64,000 nucleotides of DNA from Streptomyces melanogenes (GTDB lineage Bacteria > Actinomycetota > Actinomycetes > Streptomycetales > Streptomycetaceae), in NCBI RefSeq assembly GCF_014649795.1, contig NZ_BMTS01000013.1:124001-188000 (forward strand), read 5' to 3'. The translations under genes and the position numbers were made by a program. The notes under the pieces are model-generated. The model saw nothing but the letters and a program-made list of their open reading frames with translations, was not told where the DNA came from and did no database searches. Below are positions 51,499 through 59,769 of the stretch, piece after piece. How positions within the stretch are numbered: position 1 is the first letter of the stretch; every line of letters begins with the position of its first letter.

Positions 51499-53670
51499 AT
51501 GAACGCGCCGTACGACGGTGACCGCGGGCAGGGCGCGGGCGGCGGCTCCGCGTCGTCCGGCAACACGCCCCCGGTGCCTCCCTACGCCGAGCAGGTGCCG
51601 CCGCAGCAGCCCGTGCCGGACCCGTACTTCCAGGACGCCTACGGCAACGATCCGTACCGGGCGCAGGACCTGTACGCCCAGGACCCGGTGACCGAGGCGC
51701 TGTACGACCGCGCCGCGCACCCGCCGCCGCCCCCGGGCACCTACGCCGAGCCGCAGCCGCTCTACCAGCAGCCGCCCGCGCAGCAGTACGCGCCGGACCC
51801 CCGGATCTGGGCGCAGACCCCGCCGCCCGAGCCGGACGGCCCCTCGCGCCATCTGCCGTACGGCGACACCGCCGGCACCACGCAGTTCGTGGGCGTCGAC
51901 GACCTGGTCACCCACTCGGGCGAGGAGCCGCCCGAGCAGGACGCCTTCGCCTACCTCTACCGCGACCAGCAGGGGTCCGGCCCGGCGCCGGCCGCCCCGG
52001 AGCCCGAGCCGCTGCCCGCCGCGCCGCAGCAGAAGTCCGGCGGCCGCGCCTCCGGGCTGCTCAAGTCGAGCGCCGTGATGGCCGCGGGCACGCTCGTGTC
52101 GCGTCTGACGGGGTTCGTCCGCAGCCTGGTGATCACGGCCGCGCTGGGCACCTCGCTGCTGGGCGACACGTACACCGTCGCGTACACGTTGCCGACGATG
52201 ATCTACATCCTCACCGTCGGCGGCGGCCTGAACTCGGTCTTCGTGCCGCAGCTGGTGCGGTCCATGAAGGACGACGAGGATGGCGGCGAGGCGTACGCCA
52301 ACCGGCTGCTGACCCTCGTCATGGTGGCGCTCGGCGCCATCGTCGCCATCGTCGTCTTCGCCGCCCCGCTGTTGATCAAGCTGATGTCGGGCACCATCTC
52401 CGACGACACGGCGGCCAACGGCGTCGCCGTCACCTTCGCCCGCTACTGCCTGCCCACGATCTTCTTCATGGGCGTGCACGTGGTGATGGGCCAGATCCTC
52501 AACGCCCGCGGCAAGTTCGGCGCGATGATGTGGACGCCAGTCCTCAACAACATCGTCATGATCGGCACGTTCGGCCTGTTCATCTGGGTCTACGGCACCT
52601 CGGCCGAGTCCCGCATGGGTGTGCAGACGATCCCGCCGGAGGGCATCCGCCTGCTCGGCATCGGCACCCTGCTCGGCCTGGTCGTCCAGGCCTTGGCGAT
52701 GATCCCGTACCTGCGGGAGACCGGCTTCCGCTTCCGGCCGCGCTTCGACTGGCGGGGCCACGGCCTCGGCAAGACGGTCCAGCTCGCCAAGTGGACGGTC
52801 CTGTTCGTGCTGGCCAACCAGGCCGGCGTGCTGGTCGTCACCCAGCTCGCCACGGCGGCCGGAAAGGCCTCGGGCGAACACGGCGCCGGCTTCCTCGCCT
52901 ACTCCAACGCCCAGCTGATCTGGGGCATGCCGCAGGCGATCATCACGGTCTCGGTGATGGCGGCCCTGCTGCCGCGCATCTCCCGGGCCGCGCACGACAA
53001 CGACCCGGGCGCGGTCCGCGACGACATCTCGCAGGGGTTGCGCAACTCGGCGGTCGCGATCGTCCCGGTCTCCTTCATGTTCCTCGCGCTCGGCGTCCCG
53101 ATGTGCACGCTGCTGTACTCCAGCAGCGGCGTCGAGGCGGGCCGGTCCATGGGCTTCATCCTGATGGCGTTCGCCCTCGGGCTGATCCCGTACTCGGTCC
53201 AGTACGTCGTCCTGCGCGGCTTCTACGCGTACGAGGACACGCGGACGCCGTTCTACAACACGGTCATCGTCGCCGCGGTGAACGCCGCCGCCTCGGCCGC
53301 CTGCTATGTGATGCTGCCCGCCCAGTGGGCAGTCGTGGGGATGGCGGGCGCCTACGGTCTCGCCTACGCCGTGGGCGTGGGAGTGGCCTGGCGCCGGCTG
53401 CGCAACCGCCTGGGCGGCGACCTGGACGGCGCGCGCGTGCTGCGTACGTACGCGAGGCTGTCCCTGGCGGCCGTGCCGGCGGCCGGGATCGGCGGGGCGC
53501 TGGGCTACCTCGTCCTGAAGGGGCTCGGCCAGGGGGCGCTCGGCTCGCTGGCGGCACTCGTGGTGGGCGGGGCGGTACTGCTCGGTGTCTTCTTCGTCGC
53601 GGCGAAGAAGATGCGGATCGAGGAGCTCAACTCCATGGTCGGAATGGTGCGGGGACGGCTCGGACGCTGA
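51499..53670 (+). CDS. murJ: Lipid II flippase MurJ (MviN) with long N-terminal extension
   Basis: A 723-aa protein starting MNAPYDGDRGQGAGGGSASS, with GAGGTGGGG upstream. Residues 1-185 are a Pro/Gln/Tyr-rich, disordered cytoplasmic extension. The rest is the fourteen-helix MOP-superfamily flippase with KSSAVMAAGTLVSRLTGFVRS at its start, GGGLNSVFVPQL and YSVQYVVLRGFYAYEDTRTP. MurJ moves lipid II across the membrane for peptidoglycan synthesis. In mycobacteria MviN carries a fused pseudokinase; here that part is the next gene. It is 54 bp after the DUF6049 gene and probably co-transcribed. Confidence 0.94.
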   Translation: MNAPYDGDRGQGAGGGSASSGNTPPVPPYAEQVPPQQPVPDPYFQDAYGNDPYRAQDLYAQDPVTEALYDRAAHPPPPPGTYAEPQPLYQQPPAQQYAPDPRIWAQTPPPEPDGPSRHLPYGDTAGTTQFVGVDDLVTHSGEEPPEQDAFAYLYRDQQGSGPAPAAPEPEPLPAAPQQKSGGRASGLLKSSAVMAAGTLVSRLTGFVRSLVITAALGTSLLGDTYTVAYTLPTMIYILTVGGGLNSVFVPQLVRSMKDDEDGGEAYANRLLTLVMVALGAIVAIVVFAAPLLIKLMSGTISDDTAANGVAVTFARYCLPTIFFMGVHVVMGQILNARGKFGAMMWTPVLNNIVMIGTFGLFIWVYGTSAESRMGVQTIPPEGIRLLGIGTLLGLVVQALAMIPYLRETGFRFRPRFDWRGHGLGKTVQLAKWTVLFVLANQAGVLVVTQLATAAGKASGEHGAGFLAYSNAQLIWGMPQAIITVSVMAALLPRISRAAHDNDPGAVRDDISQGLRNSAVAIVPVSFMFLALGVPMCTLLYSSSGVEAGRSMGFILMAFALGLIPYSVQYVVLRGFYAYEDTRTPFYNTVIVAAVNAAASAACYVMLPAQWAVVGMAGAYGLAYAVGVGVAWRRLRNRLGGDLDGARVLRTYARLSLAAVPAAGIGGALGYLVLKGLGQGALGSLAALVVGGAVLLGVFFVAAKKMRIEELNSMVGMVRGRLGR

Positions 53671-53799
53671 GTTCGTTCTCCCGCGCACAACCATCGTCCG
53701 CCGCCGTGTGTCGTGCATAGCGCCGGACTGTGGGCACAATTGGCAGGACTTTGCATGGCTGGCCGACAGCACGCAACGGATGGGGAGGCAGGAACGACG

Positions 53800-55527
53800 G
53801 TGGCGGAACGTAGCACGGCTGCCGTCGACGTGGCCGACAACAGCGGCGACAACCCGCTGACCGCCAAGGCGGACGCGGCCACGACCGACGGGGTGGCGGA
53901 ATCCATCGACACGGCAGACACGGCGGAGCAGGGCCCGGGCGACACGGGCGGTGAACGCAAGCCCACCGAGCCCTCCATCGCCACACCGGAGCTGCACAGC
54001 GGCCACAAGCTCGCCAGACGCTACCGGCTCGAAGAGTGCGTCACCCGTCTGGACGGTTTCAGCAGCTGGCGTGCGGTCGACGAAAAGCTCCGCCGCGCCG
54101 TCGGGGTCCATCTGCTCCCGGCGGACCACCCGCGGGCGCGTTCCGTGCTGGCGGCCGCCCGCTCGTCCGCGCTCCTGGGGGACCCGCGCTTCGTCCAGGT
54201 GCTGGACGCGGTGGAGGAGAACGACCTCGTCTACGTGGTCCACGAGTGGCTGCCGGACGCCACCGAGCTGACCGCGCTGCTGGCCATGGGCCCGCTGGAG
54301 GCGCACGACGCCTACCAGCTGGTCACCCAGGTCTCCCAAGCCATGGCGGCGGCCCACCGCGAGGGCCTCGCGCATCTGCGGCTGACTCCCGGCGCGGTCC
54401 TGCGGACCTCCTCGGGGCAGTACCGCATCCGCGGGCTCGCGGTGAACGCCGCGCTGCGCGGCATCACCTCCGACACCCCCCAGCGGACCGACACGGAGGC
54501 GATCGGCGCGCTGCTGTACGCCTCGCTGACCCAGCGCTGGCCGTACGACAGCGACGCCTACGGCCTGCACGGGCTGCCCAAGGGCGTCGGCCTGATCGCT
54601 CCCGACCAGGTGCGCGCGGGCGTCCACCGGGGCCTGTCCGAGCTCGCCATGCGGGCGCTGGCCAACGACGGCGCCACCGCCTCGCGCCAGGAGCCGGCCT
54701 GCACCACGCCGGACGAGCTGGTGAAGGCCGTCTCGGCGATGCCGCGGATCCGCCCGCCGGAGCCCGCGTTCACCGCGCCGCCCGAGTACCAGCGCACCAC
54801 CTACCAGCAGGGCACCTACGGCCGTCCGCCCGCGGGCCCGCACCCGGCGGTCACCCAGGTCGTGCCGGCCCCGCCGCCCGCGCTCCAGGGCCGTACCGGC
54901 AAGGCGATCAAGTGGGCCGTCTCGGCGCTGCTGATCGCCGCGCTCGGCCTCGGCAGCTGGCAGCTCGCGGACAAGGTCCTGGGCCACGACAAGGGCTCCG
55001 GCGAGTCCGGGACGTCCCAGCAGCCGAACAAGAGCGACGGCGACAAGCCGAAGGCTCCGGTGCCGCTGCGGATCCAGGGCGCGGAGGAGTACGCCCCCGA
55101 CGGCAAACTGCAGAACGCCAAGGACGTGGGCAACACCTACGACGGCAGCACCGCCACGTACTGGCGCTCCAAGAGCTACAAGGGCGGACCCAAGCTCGCT
55201 CCCTACAAGGAGGGCGTGGGCATCGTCTACGACCTCGGGTCCGAAAAGGACGTGTCGGGGGCGTCAATAGGGCTCCGGTACGGCGGCGACCACACGACGT
55301 TGGCGCTGTACGCGGCGGACTCCTTGTCGTCGAGTGCGCCGGTCGCGTCGATGAAGCAGATCGCGACCACGACGACGAGCGACACCGCGGCCGCCCTCAA
55401 GGCGGCGAAGCCGGTGAAGACCCGCTACGTCCTCCTGTGGATCACGGCGGCGCCGTACGCGCCGAACGACGAATTCAGCGACCCGGGTTACAAGCAGGCC
55501 ATAACAGACGTGAAGTTCACCGGCTGA
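53800..55527 (+). CDS. Pseudokinase with transmembrane helix and extracellular beta-domain
   Basis: A 575-aa protein from GTG 53800 (MAERSTAAVDVADNSG), with GGAGG 11 nt upstream. Residues 65-320 are kinase-like, with RYRLEECVTRLDGFSSWRAV as the glycine-loop region. The catalytic loop reads AHLRLTPGAVL rather than HRD-x-K-x2-N, and the DFG position reads RGL, so it should not phosphorylate. One helix (about 370-390) and a 150-residue extracellular domain with the look of a discoidin/carbohydrate-binding fold follow. Mycobacterial MviN has the same pseudokinase, helix and outer domain fused after the flippase, where PknB phosphorylation recruits FhaA. Here it is a separate gene right after murJ. 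Confidence 0.85.
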   Translation: MAERSTAAVDVADNSGDNPLTAKADAATTDGVAESIDTADTAEQGPGDTGGERKPTEPSIATPELHSGHKLARRYRLEECVTRLDGFSSWRAVDEKLRRAVGVHLLPADHPRARSVLAAARSSALLGDPRFVQVLDAVEENDLVYVVHEWLPDATELTALLAMGPLEAHDAYQLVTQVSQAMAAAHREGLAHLRLTPGAVLRTSSGQYRIRGLAVNAALRGITSDTPQRTDTEAIGALLYASLTQRWPYDSDAYGLHGLPKGVGLIAPDQVRAGVHRGLSELAMRALANDGATASRQEPACTTPDELVKAVSAMPRIRPPEPAFTAPPEYQRTTYQQGTYGRPPAGPHPAVTQVVPAPPPALQGRTGKAIKWAVSALLIAALGLGSWQLADKVLGHDKGSGESGTSQQPNKSDGDKPKAPVPLRIQGAEEYAPDGKLQNAKDVGNTYDGSTATYWRSKSYKGGPKLAPYKEGVGIVYDLGSEKDVSGASIGLRYGGDHTTLALYAADSLSSSAPVASMKQIATTTTSDTAAALKAAKPVKTRYVLLWITAAPYAPNDEFSDPGYKQAITDVKFTG

Positions 55528-55577
55528 TCCGGAAGGTCCGTCAGGAAGATCCGACAGCGCGGGGAGGAGGCTCACCG

Positions 55578-56291
55578 TTGGACGACGCCACATACGGCGA
55601 CGCGAGCGACCAGGACCTGCTGGCCCGCCATGTCGACGGTGACCCCGACGCGTTCGGCGAGCTCGTCCGCCGCCACCGGGACAGACTCTGGGCGGTCGCC
55701 CTGCGGACGCTGGGCGACCGCGAGGAGGCCGCCGACGCCGTCCAGGACGCCCTGGTGTCGGCCTACCGGGCCGCACACACCTTCCGCGGCCAGTCGGCCG
55801 TCACGACGTGGCTGCACCGCATCACCGTGAACGCCTGCCTCGACCGGGCCCGCAAGGCGGCGTCCCGCAAGACGTCGCCGGTCGACGACGCGGAGCGCCT
55901 GGAGCTGCTTCTGGAGCCCCACGAGTCGGCCGAGGCCCCCGCGGAGCGCCAGGACCTCCAGCGGCAGCTGGTGAAGGCGCTGGGGACGCTCCCGGCCGAA
56001 CAGCGCGCCGCCCTGGTCCTGGTCGACATGCAGGGCTATCCGGTGGCGGAGGCGGCGGAGGTCCTGGACGTGCCGGTGGGGACCGTGAAGAGCCGCTGCG
56101 CCCGGGGCCGGGCAAGGCTTCAACCCCTGCTCAGTCATCTGCGCTGGGATACCGGCGATACCGGGGATAGCCAGGAGCCGGGTGGGGGAAGGAACCGGAC
56201 GCCGGGGACATCCGTCCCACCTGCGTCGGGACCAAGGGACGCAGGACCGAATGATCCTGCTGCTGTGAAGGGCGGAGGTGGGCGCACGTGA
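55578..56291 (+). CDS. sigM: ECF sigma factor SigM
   Basis: A 237-aa ECF sigma factor. The start is TTG 55578 (MDDATYGDASDQDLLARHVD) with GGAGG 7 nt upstream. Region 2 spans about 20-95 (DAFGELVRRHRDRLWAVA, DAVQDALVSAYRAAHTF), and region 4 spans about 125-180 (GTLPAEQRAALVLVDMQGY, VPVGTVKSRCARGRARL). The C-terminal 55 residues are a Gly/Pro-rich tail. It overlaps the anti-sigma gene by 4 nt (GTGA), showing translational coupling. Gene order murJ, pseudokinase, sigM, anti-sigma, trxB, trxA is shared with mycobacteria, hence the name. An unrelated sigma factor also called SigM exists in S. coelicolor. Confidence 0.9.
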   Translation: MDDATYGDASDQDLLARHVDGDPDAFGELVRRHRDRLWAVALRTLGDREEAADAVQDALVSAYRAAHTFRGQSAVTTWLHRITVNACLDRARKAASRKTSPVDDAERLELLLEPHESAEAPAERQDLQRQLVKALGTLPAEQRAALVLVDMQGYPVAEAAEVLDVPVGTVKSRCARGRARLQPLLSHLRWDTGDTGDSQEPGGGRNRTPGTSVPPASGPRDAGPNDPAAVKGGGGRT

Positions 56292-57268
56292 CATCCACGG
56301 CCGACATGACTCAGCACCCGGACGTCTCGGAGATCTCCGACCTCCACGAGGGCCTGCTGCCCCCTTCCCGTATCGCCGACGTACGGCGCCACCTGGACGG
56401 CTGCGACCTCTGCGCGGACGTGCACGCCTCGCTGACGGAGATCCGCGAGCTGCTCGGCACCCTGCCCGGGCCGCCGCGGATGCCCGCCGACGTCGCGGGC
56501 CGGATCGACGCGGCGCTGGCCGCCGAAGCCCTCCTCGACGCCACGGCGCCCCCACAGACGGCCACGCCCGTCGGGGCGACCGCCGTATCCGTCACAACGG
56601 AAGCGTCCCTAGGCACCGAGTCGGCCGACGCCGCGGCGCACGTTTCACGTGAAACATCGCTCGGCTCCACCCCTGCCGACGCCCCTGCGGCGGACCGCCC
56701 GGCCGGGCGCCCCAGGGCGGCCACCGGGCCCGGCCGTTCCCGGACCCCTCGGCGGCGCCGCACGGCTGTGCTCGGAGCTGTCTTCGGGGCTGCGGCGATC
56801 GGGGTGAGCGTCTTCCTGGTGCAGACGCTCCAGACGTCCGACGACACCCACGCCGGGAAGTCCGACGTCACCTCCCGCCAGCAGCCCGGGGCCGTCTTCT
56901 CGGATTCCTCCCTCGCCGGGCAGGTGAAGAGCCTGCTCTCCTCCCGGCCCATGTTGGAGAGCTCCGGGACCTCCCCGTCGGGCAAGGGGCCGGACGTCGG
57001 GATCACGTCCAACTCCCCTAACTCCCCGAAGCTCGCCGCCGGCGTCGACGTGCCGCCGTGCGTCCAGGCGGGCACCGGCCGGGACTCGGAGACCCCGCTC
57101 GCCGCCGAGACCGGCGAATACCAGGGCACCCGTGCCTACCTCGTCGTCCTTCCCCACCCCACGGACAGGTCGCAGGTCCAGGCGTACGTCGTCGACGCGG
57201 CCTGCGAGAGTGCCGCGCCCCACGGCAAGGGCAAGCTGCTGCTGACCCACGCCTATCCCGTTCGGTAA
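56288..57268 (+). CDS. Anti-sigma factor with zinc-binding-type motif, single membrane helix
   Basis: A 326-aa protein starting from GTG 56288, overlapping sigM by 4 nt. The N-terminal domain has the HX3CX2C motif in HLDGCDLC (His35, Cys39, Cys42), the ZAS anti-sigma signature, which can bind zinc or respond to thiol oxidation. A Pro/Ala linker holds a parS site read as VSRET (codons 119-123). One helix (about 158-181) separates it from an extracellular domain ending with two cysteines (VPPCVQ and DAACES). It should hold SigM inactive at the membrane until a signal outside or redox change releases it. Confidence 0.85.
   Translation: MTSTADMTQHPDVSEISDLHEGLLPPSRIADVRRHLDGCDLCADVHASLTEIRELLGTLPGPPRMPADVAGRIDAALAAEALLDATAPPQTATPVGATAVSVTTEASLGTESADAAAHVSRETSLGSTPADAPAADRPAGRPRAATGPGRSRTPRRRRTAVLGAVFGAAAIGVSVFLVQTLQTSDDTHAGKSDVTSRQQPGAVFSDSSLAGQVKSLLSSRPMLESSGTSPSGKGPDVGITSNSPNSPKLAAGVDVPPCVQAGTGRDSETPLAAETGEYQGTRAYLVVLPHPTDRSQVQAYVVDAACESAAPHGKGKLLLTHAYPVR
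56642..56655. other. parS: parS site inside the anti-sigma gene
   Basis: Exact GTTTCACGTGAAAC within the coding sequence, in the frame that reads V-S-R-E-T, in the disordered linker between the zinc-type domain and the membrane helix. It tells that the linker tolerates a DNA-level function. Confidence 0.93.
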
Positions 57269-57373
57269 GACGCCCCGGGAATGCTCGCCCCGTAGGATCC
57301 GTTGGGTGGGGTGAGAGTCCTGGACCGGGCCCCGGTAGGCAGTAGGCAGTCCGCAGAGACGAGGAAGAAACCC

Positions 57374-58336
57374 GTGAGCGACGTCCGTAACGTGATCATC
57401 ATTGGCTCCGGGCCGGCCGGCTACACGGCCGCGCTCTACACCGCGCGTGCGTCGCTTCAGCCGCTGGTGTTCGAGGGCGCCGTCACCGCCGGTGGCGCGC
57501 TGATGAACACCACCGAGGTGGAGAACTTCCCCGGCTTCCGCGACGGGATCATGGGCCCCGACCTCATGGACAACATGCGGGCGCAGGCCGAGCGCTTCGG
57601 CGCCGAGCTGCTCCCGGACGACGTCGTGGCCGTCGACCTCAGCGGCGAGATCAAGACCGTCACGGACACGGCCGGCACCGTCCACCGCGCCAAGGCCGTG
57701 ATCGTCACCACCGGCTCCCAGCACCGCAAGCTCGGCCTGCCGAACGAGGACAAGCTCTCCGGGCGCGGCGTCTCCTGGTGTGCCACCTGCGACGGGTTCT
57801 TCTTCAAGGACCAGGACATCGCCGTGGTCGGCGGCGGCGACACCGCGATGGAGGAGGCGACCTTCCTCTCGCGCTTCGCCAAGTCGGTCACCATCGTCCA
57901 CCGCCGGGACAGCCTGCGCGCCTCCAAGGCGATGCAGGAGCGCGCCTTCGCCGACCCGAAGATCAAGTTCGCCTGGGACAGCGAGGTCGCCGAGATCCAC
58001 GGCGACCAGAAGCTCTCCGGTCTGACCCTGCGCAACACCAAGACCGGCGAGACCTCCGAGCTGGCGGTCACCGGCCTCTTCATCGCCGTGGGCCACGACC
58101 CGCGCACCGAGCTCTTCAAGGGCCAGCTGGACCTGGACGACGAGGGCTACCTCAAGGTCGCGGCGCCCTCCACCCGCACCAACCTCACCGGTGTCTTCGG
58201 CGCCGGTGACGTGGTGGACCACACCTACCGCCAGGCGATCACCGCCGCCGGTACCGGCTGCTCCGCCGCTCTCGACGCCGAGCGCTTCCTGGCCGCGCTC
58301 GCGGACGACGAGAAGGCCACCGCGGCCGCCGTCTGA
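57374..58336 (+). CDS. trxB: Thioredoxin reductase
   Basis: A 320-aa flavoprotein starting at GTG 57374 (MSDVRNVIIIGSGPAGYTAA), with GAGGAAG about 8 nt upstream. The FAD motif GSGPAGYTAALYTARA, the redox pair CATC (about residues 136-139), the NADPH motif VVGGGDTAMEEATFL and the closing GVFGAGDVVDHTYRQA are all present. It reduces thioredoxin using NADPH. It lies 105 bp after the anti-sigma gene and 52 bp before trxA. In S. coelicolor trxBA is induced by SigR; whether a SigR promoter exists here was not resolved. Confidence 0.97.
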   Translation: MSDVRNVIIIGSGPAGYTAALYTARASLQPLVFEGAVTAGGALMNTTEVENFPGFRDGIMGPDLMDNMRAQAERFGAELLPDDVVAVDLSGEIKTVTDTAGTVHRAKAVIVTTGSQHRKLGLPNEDKLSGRGVSWCATCDGFFFKDQDIAVVGGGDTAMEEATFLSRFAKSVTIVHRRDSLRASKAMQERAFADPKIKFAWDSEVAEIHGDQKLSGLTLRNTKTGETSELAVTGLFIAVGHDPRTELFKGQLDLDDEGYLKVAAPSTRTNLTGVFGAGDVVDHTYRQAITAAGTGCSAALDAERFLAALADDEKATAAAV

Positions 58337-58388
58337 ACCATCTGACCTCCCTCCCCACCCCCCTCACCCCACCCGCAAGGAGGCTGCC

Positions 58389-58721
58389 GTGGCCGGCACC
58401 CTGAAGAACGTGACCGACGCCGACTTCGACGAGGTCGTCCTCAAGAGCGACAAGCCCGTGCTCGTCGACTTCTGGGCCGCGTGGTGCGGCCCGTGCCGCC
58501 AGATCGCCCCGTCCCTGGAGGCCATCGCGGCGGAGCACGGCGACCAGATCGAGATCGTCAAGCTCAACATCGACGAGAACCCGGCCACTGCCGCCAAGTA
58601 CGGCGTGATGTCCATCCCGACCCTGAACGTCTACCAGGGTGGCGAGGTGGCCAAGACCATCGTCGGCGCCAAGCCGAAGGCCGCTCTTCTGCGCGACCTC
58701 GACGGCTTCATCGGCGCGTAA
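58389..58721 (+). CDS. trxA: Thioredoxin
   Basis: A 110-aa protein from GTG 58389 (MAGTLKNVTDADFDEVVLKS) with AAGGAGG 5 nt upstream. The active site is FWAAWCGPCRQIAPSLE, and the cis-Pro loop is MSIPTLNVYQGGE. It is the reduced-thiol carrier paired with TrxB and may also reset the cysteines of the SigM anti-sigma factor; that link is inference from gene order. A parS-centred palindrome and a terminator follow. Confidence 0.97.
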   Translation: MAGTLKNVTDADFDEVVLKSDKPVLVDFWAAWCGPCRQIAPSLEAIAAEHGDQIEIVKLNIDENPATAAKYGVMSIPTLNVYQGGEVAKTIVGAKPKAALLRDLDGFIGA

Positions 58722-58730
58722 GTCCCAGCC

Positions 58731-58789
58731 GCGTTGTTTCACGTGAAACAACGCCACGGGCCCGGCCCCCTCGGGGGGTCCGGGCCCGT
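58731..58789. terminator. parS: parS-centred palindrome followed by a hairpin terminator after trxA
   Basis: The parS core at 58736-58749 lies in a perfect 24-bp palindrome (58731-58754). Immediately after, ACGGGCCCGG (58756-58765) pairs with CCGGGCCCGT (58780-58789), with an inner C5/G5 stem. The latter is the likely terminator shared by trxA and the convergent acetyltransferase gene. Confidence 0.88.
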
Positions 58790-58820
58790 TCGCTTTCTCC
58801 TGCAACCCAGGGGGCGTGCT

Positions 58821-59438
58821 CTACAGCGGCCGCAGGGCGGGCTCCTTCTGGACGGCTCCCAGCAGCCGGTCCAGGGCCAGCTCGACGTCTTCCTTCCAGG
58901 AGAGCGTCGTCCTCAGCTCCAGCCGCAGCCGGGGATGCCGGGGATGCGGCCGTACGGTCTTGAAGCCCACCGCGAGCAGATGGTCGGCGGGCAGCACACA
59001 CGCGGGCTCGTGCCACCGGGCGTCCCCGAACGCCTCGATGGCCTTGAAGCCCCGGCGCAGCAGATCCTTGGCGACCGTCTGCACCATCACTCTCCCCAGC
59101 CCCTGGCCCTGGTACCCGGGCATGATCCACCCCGTTATCAACTGCACCGCGTCGGGGGACACCGGGCTGGTCGGGAACGCTGTGGAGCGCGGCACATACG
59201 CGGGCGGGGCGTAGAGGACGAAGCCCACCGGCACCTCGTCGACGTAGACGACCCGGCCGCAGGAGCCCCACTCCAGGAGCACCGCCGATATCCAGGCTTC
59301 CTTTTCGAGCTCGGGCGTTCCCGCCTTTATCGCGGCCTCTCCGCTGACGGGGTCAAGTTCCCAGAAGACACAGGCGCGGCAGCGCTTGGGAAGGTCCGGA
59401 AGGTTGTCCAGCGTGAGCGGTGCAAGCCGACGCCCCAT
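58821..59438 (-). CDS. GNAT-family acetyltransferase (SCO3888-like)
   Basis: A 205-aa protein starting MGRRLAPLTLDNLPDLPKRC at ATG 59438. Residues 10-30 hold a Cys pair in KRCRACVFWELDP, typical of this actinobacterial group. The GNAT core has VVYVDEVPVGFVLYAPPAYV and the acetyl-CoA loop MPGYQGQGLGRVMVQTVAKD near residue 125. It stands between trxA and parB, as in other Streptomyces. The substrate is unknown. A possible small upstream gene overlaps its start in another frame. Confidence 0.85.
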   Translation of the reverse strand: MGRRLAPLTLDNLPDLPKRCRACVFWELDPVSGEAAIKAGTPELEKEAWISAVLLEWGSCGRVVYVDEVPVGFVLYAPPAYVPRSTAFPTSPVSPDAVQLITGWIMPGYQGQGLGRVMVQTVAKDLLRRGFKAIEAFGDARWHEPACVLPADHLLAVGFKTVRPHPRHPRLRLELRTTLSWKEDVELALDRLLGAVQKEPALRPL

Positions 59439-59584
59439 GAAGGCTGTTCCTCGCTTCCCTCGCCTGCCGCCCCCTGGGCGGCTGCCAGTGCACTCCGTTC
59501 TCGGAGGAGGCCGCCGACGAATCCGCCTACCGCCCCGAGGCCCAGCCCCGCTGTCACCAGACGGGTACGGCTCACCGTTCGCAT
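59327..59584 (-). CDS. Possible small membrane/secreted protein overlapping the acetyltransferase
   Basis: An 85-codon frame starts at ATG 59584 (MRTVSRTRLVTAGLGLGAVG) with GGAGGG 14 nt and GGGGAG 3-4 nt upstream. The first 35 residues look like a membrane anchor or signal sequence rich in Gly, Leu and Val. The last third overlaps the start of the acetyltransferase gene in a different frame. If real, it would be co-transcribed and coupled to that gene. The coding nature of the first 45 codons is plausible; the overlapping end may be noise. Confidence 0.35.
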   Translation of the reverse strand: MRTVSRTRLVTAGLGLGAVGGFVGGLLRERSALAAAQGAAGEGSEEQPSWGVGLHRSRWTTFRTFPSAAAPVSSGNLTPSAERPR

Positions 59585-59681
59585 GGCTCCCCGCCCTCCC
59601 TCCGAAGTGGCCCAAGGTGGATGTGCCATACCAGAACGCATCGTATCCACCCATCGTCGGTGCGGATACCGCACAACAGCA

Positions 59682-59727
59682 AAGGGCGGGCTGTGTTCCT
59701 GTATGCATCGGAACACAGCCCGCCCTT
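59682..59727 (-). terminator. Terminator of the parAB operon
   Basis: AAGGGCGGGCTGTGTTCC (59682-59699) pairs perfectly over 18 bp with the complement at 59710-59727, around a 10-nt loop. It lies 43 bp beyond the parB stop, so it is the likely end of the parAB transcript. Confidence 0.9.
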
Positions 59728-59769
59728 CACGACAACTGCCGTGGCTCAGACGGTGAGTGGGTTACCGGC

